Of a stretch of DNA of 15,733 nucleotides, positions 13,709-15,733 are shown one piece after another. Within the stretch, counting starts at the first letter, position 1, and each line of letters starts with the position of its first letter. The DNA is taken from the NCBI GenBank assembly GCA_039934875.1, contig JBDTLH010000047.1, positions 1-15,733 of the forward strand, in the 5' to 3' direction. Source of the stretch: JBDTLH01 sp039934875 (lineage in GTDB: Bacteria; Acidobacteriota; Terriglobia; Terriglobales; Acidobacteriaceae). A program made the translations under genes and the position numbers. Under the pieces are notes generated by a model that worked only from the letters and a program-made list of their open reading frames with translations, ran no database searches and had not been told where the DNA came from.

Positions 13709-14766
13709 TATTTTCCCGCGCTCTTGACCAGATTCTCAGCGAAATAGTTCCGCACCTTGGCTTCGTTGCGGCTCTCGTCCCGGAACGCCGATTCCAGAAG
13801 CTGCTCCTTGCTCTGCCGCAGCCGCTGGCGAATGTCCTGCTGCACCCGCGGATCGCTCAATTCGCGCTGCCCGGCCGGTTCCTTGCTGATCAGTTTGATG
13901 ATGCTGTAGCCCTCGACATGATGCGCGTTGTCGACCACCGGAAGCACCCCGCTGTACTGCCCCGGCTTCAACTTGCTCACCGCGTTCCACACCTCAGAAT
14001 CGTTCTTCAACTGCGACTCTGGGACCATGCCCATATCGCCGCCGCTCGACGCCGTGTTCGGTTGCTCGGAGTAGTTCACCGCCACCACCGAGAAGTCCTC
14101 GCCGCTATCCAGCATGTTTTGGATGCGCTGCACCTTCTTCTTGGCGTCGGCGTCGTTCTGCGCCTTGTCGTTCTTCATGTTCGAGACCTGCGCGTTCGGC
14201 TGTGTGGTCACCAATATCTGTGCCAGATGCCACAGTGGCTCGATCAGGTTGAACTGCGCCTTGTCCTGGTTATAAAACTGGGTAATATCCGTGTCTGTAA
14301 TGTTGATCTTCGAGGTGATCTCTTTATTGAAGAGCTTTTGGATGGTCAGGTTCTGGCGCAGGTCACGCTTGAAATCCTCTTCGGTGAGCCCCTGCTCCTT
14401 CAGTTTGCGCTCGAACTCCTCCTGCGAGAAAGGACTCTTTACCTCGTTCAGTTTCGCCGCCACTTCATCGTCGCTCGCGGTCAGGCCCATCTTGTCCGCG
14501 CGCTGCAAAAGTATTTCCTTCTCAATCAACTGCTGCAGGATCGCGAGCTTCACCGAGTCCGCCCCCTCAGGCCCCGGCTGCCGCGGAGAACCCGCGGTTT
14601 GCGCCCGGTAATATTTGTCCAGCTCCGCCGCTGAAATCGTCTTCCCATTGACGGTCGCATCCGTGTCCGGAGCAGGTTGCCGATCGCAGCCCGCCAGCAA
14701 TACCGCCGCCGCCAGCGCGCCCGATATGACTTTTGCAAACATTCTCTTAACAACAACCGATGGCAA
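13708..14766 (-). CDS. SurA/PpiC-like peptidyl-prolyl isomerase lipoprotein
   Basis: This 352-residue protein has a lipoprotein signal with lipobox LAGC (C27). Residues about 37-175 form the SurA N-domain-like chaperone part (ATVNGKTISAAELDKYYR, ILQQLIEKEILLQRADKMGL, FERKLKEQGLTEEDFKRDLR). Residues about 178-296 form a parvulin domain (LWHLAQILVTT, SGEDFSVVAVNYSEQ, SSGGDMGMVPESQL, LKPGQYSGVLPV, GYSIIKLISKE). It should speed proline isomerisation and assist folding of exported or outer membrane proteins in the periplasm. The TTG start at 14766 is supported by GGAGG eight bases upstream; an ATG at 14742 would give a cleaner signal peptide but has only a poor site. It follows the DsbA-like gene by 18 bases and overlaps the oxidoreductase start by one base. 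The pairing with DsbA makes a folding operon. Confidence 0.92.
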   Translation of the reverse strand: MPSVVVKRMFAKVISGALAAAVLLAGCDRQPAPDTDATVNGKTISAAELDKYYRAQTAGSPRQPGPEGADSVKLAILQQLIEKEILLQRADKMGLTASDDEVAAKLNEVKSPFSQEEFERKLKEQGLTEEDFKRDLRQNLTIQKLFNKEITSKINITDTDITQFYNQDKAQFNLIEPLWHLAQILVTTQPNAQVSNMKNDKAQNDADAKKKVQRIQNMLDSGEDFSVVAVNYSEQPNTASSGGDMGMVPESQLKNDSEVWNAVSKLKPGQYSGVLPVVDNAHHVEGYSIIKLISKEPAGQRELSDPRVQQDIRQRLRQSKEQLLESAFRDESRNEAKVRNYFAENLVKSAGK

Positions 14767-14784
14767 TTCCTCGTCCTCCCGCGG

Positions 14785-15726
14785 CTACGGCTTCTCCGGC
14801 TCGGCCGCCTGTTTGAGCGCGTTATCGATGGCCTGCTGTATCTTATCCGGCGGTTCCGCTCCTTCGATCTTCTCGCCATTGATGAACAGCGTTGGCGTCG
14901 AATTCACGCCCACCGCATCGCCCTCCGCCATGGACTTCTCAACCGCAGCTTTATCATCTTTCGCCATGCACGCATTCAACTGGCCGGCATCGAGATTGTG
15001 CTTGCCCGCAATTTCCCGGGTGATCTTATCGAGCTTCGCCTCTGACTGCTTTACGTCATGGGACGCTCCGATGTCTTTCGCCGTGTCATGCACGCGATCA
15101 GCGAAGTCCCAATACGCGTCGTTGCCCGCGCCTGTCCCCTTCTGGGCGAACAGGCAATTCGCATCCACCGCCGCATGCATCGCCCAGGGATGGATGCTCA
15201 CCAGCGGATAATCCTTGTAAACGAACTTCACCTTGTCTTTGTACTGGTCGAAGATGCCGGGGAAAAGCTCCTCATGCATGCGTGCGCAAAACGGACATTG
15301 AAAATCATCAAAGTTGATGACCGTTACCTTCGCATTGGGGTTTCCCCGGAAAGGGCGATCGGCGCTATCAATTTTTTTCGCCACGTCCTCTGCCAGCAGC
15401 ACCTTCGAGAGGTCGTATTTTTCCATCCGAGCCAACGTCTTCTGGTCGCTGGAGATCATGAAGGGCACAGTCGTCACACGCCCCGCGCGGCTGAAGGTCA
15501 CCGGCAGCTTGTTATATCCGGCGAACTCGCCCGGCTCTTCCTTCCCGATACCAATCTCGACGTCGGACGGTACGGTGAAATTCTGCCGCAACTCCGCCAA
15601 CACGCGCTTCCGCACCTCCGGCGCAACCGGAGTACCCTCGACCGCCGCCTTCTGTTGCGCATGGCATCCCGCCACAAGAAAAAGGGCGCTGAGCGCCGCC
15701 TGTTGCAAAAACTTCAAAGCTACCAT
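14785..15726 (-). CDS. DsbA-like thiol oxidoreductase lipoprotein (Thioredoxin_4)
   Basis: This 313-residue protein has a lipoprotein signal with lipobox VAGC (C21). Residues about 35-115 form an extra N-terminal region (VRKRVLAELRQNFTVPSD, PVTFSRAGRVTTVPFMISSD) of the kind placed ahead of DsbA domains in several bacterial lipoproteins. The DsbA domain starts near FRGNPNAKVTVINFDDFQCP, with active site CPFC (C144, C147), an inserted helical region of about 155-270, and the cis-proline loop NSTPTLFING (P278). Two more cysteines, C191 and C253, may form a structural disulfide. It probably forms or exchanges disulfides in exported proteins at the periplasmic face, though anchored DsbA-like proteins can also reduce. 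The ATG at 15726 is three bases from the window end; TAGG directly before it is too close to be a clear ribosome binding site. It is the first visible gene of the run that continues into the PpiC gene and the oxidoreductase. Confidence 0.92.
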   Translation of the reverse strand: MVALKFLQQAALSALFLVAGCHAQQKAAVEGTPVAPEVRKRVLAELRQNFTVPSDVEIGIGKEEPGEFAGYNKLPVTFSRAGRVTTVPFMISSDQKTLARMEKYDLSKVLLAEDVAKKIDSADRPFRGNPNAKVTVINFDDFQCPFCARMHEELFPGIFDQYKDKVKFVYKDYPLVSIHPWAMHAAVDANCLFAQKGTGAGNDAYWDFADRVHDTAKDIGASHDVKQSEAKLDKITREIAGKHNLDAGQLNACMAKDDKAAVEKSMAEGDAVGVNSTPTLFINGEKIEGAEPPDKIQQAIDNALKQAAEPEKP

Positions 15727-15733
15727 CCTAATA

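Noticed and set aside
13918..14634. Open frame of 238 codons on the plus strand
   Set aside because: Antisense to the PpiC gene; Leu/Arg/His-rich translation typical of a shadow frame.

Overview
The window looks like chromosomal DNA of an Acidobacteriota bacterium, probably class Terriglobia. This is an inference from gene content: a PadR regulator translationally coupled to an ADOP-type MacB-like permease (a pairing typical of that phylum), a large AsmA protein, SCO-family and DsbA-like lipoproteins, frequent TTG starts and moderately high GC. No rRNA, intact tRNA, CRISPR array, transposase or integrase was seen.

Layout. 1-850 (minus): start of an ADOP permease, cut by the window edge, preceded by its padR gene; the padR promoter carries two perfect dyads. 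852-1034: nothing recognised. 1035-2101 (minus): a clear rho-independent terminator, then a secreted propeller-like repeat protein split by a frameshift near 1640-1660. 2245-3663 (plus): a polytopic GT-C type glycosyltransferase, visibly more AT-rich than most of the window. 3688-4965 (minus): an exported metal-dependent amidohydrolase. 5108-6340 (plus): an orphan AAA/STAND-like ATPase behind an AT-rich promoter region. 6341-6797: no intact gene; it holds a possible decayed coding fragment, a broken tRNA-Ser(GCU) and an inverted repeat. 6798-8831 (plus): a compact operon of a membrane-anchored TlpA/ResA-like thioredoxin, a free-standing DsbD alpha-domain protein and a CusF-SCO1 copper lipoprotein. 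8821-8940: an intergenic repeat and hairpin that includes the last stop codon of that operon. 8941-11796 (minus): AsmA. 11970-12686 (plus): a membrane-anchored TPR protein of YfgM type, divergent from AsmA. 12725-15726 (minus): an operon read as DsbA-like lipoprotein, SurA/PpiC-like lipoprotein, then a Gfo/Idh/MocA oxidoreductase.

How it fits together. Much of the right half is envelope maintenance: thiol and copper handling (TlpA, nDsbD, CusF-SCO, DsbA), periplasmic protein folding (PpiC) and envelope or translocon support (AsmA, YfgM-like TPR). The left half is more accessory: an ADOP permease with its regulator, a damaged secreted repeat protein beside a glycosyltransferase, and an orphan ATPase next to a broken tRNA. 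I see no clearly new multi-gene system. The strongest leads are the paired dyads at padR, the free-standing nDsbD in the copper/thiol operon, the broken tRNA-Ser near the orphan ATPase, and the intergenic repeat at 8821-8940.
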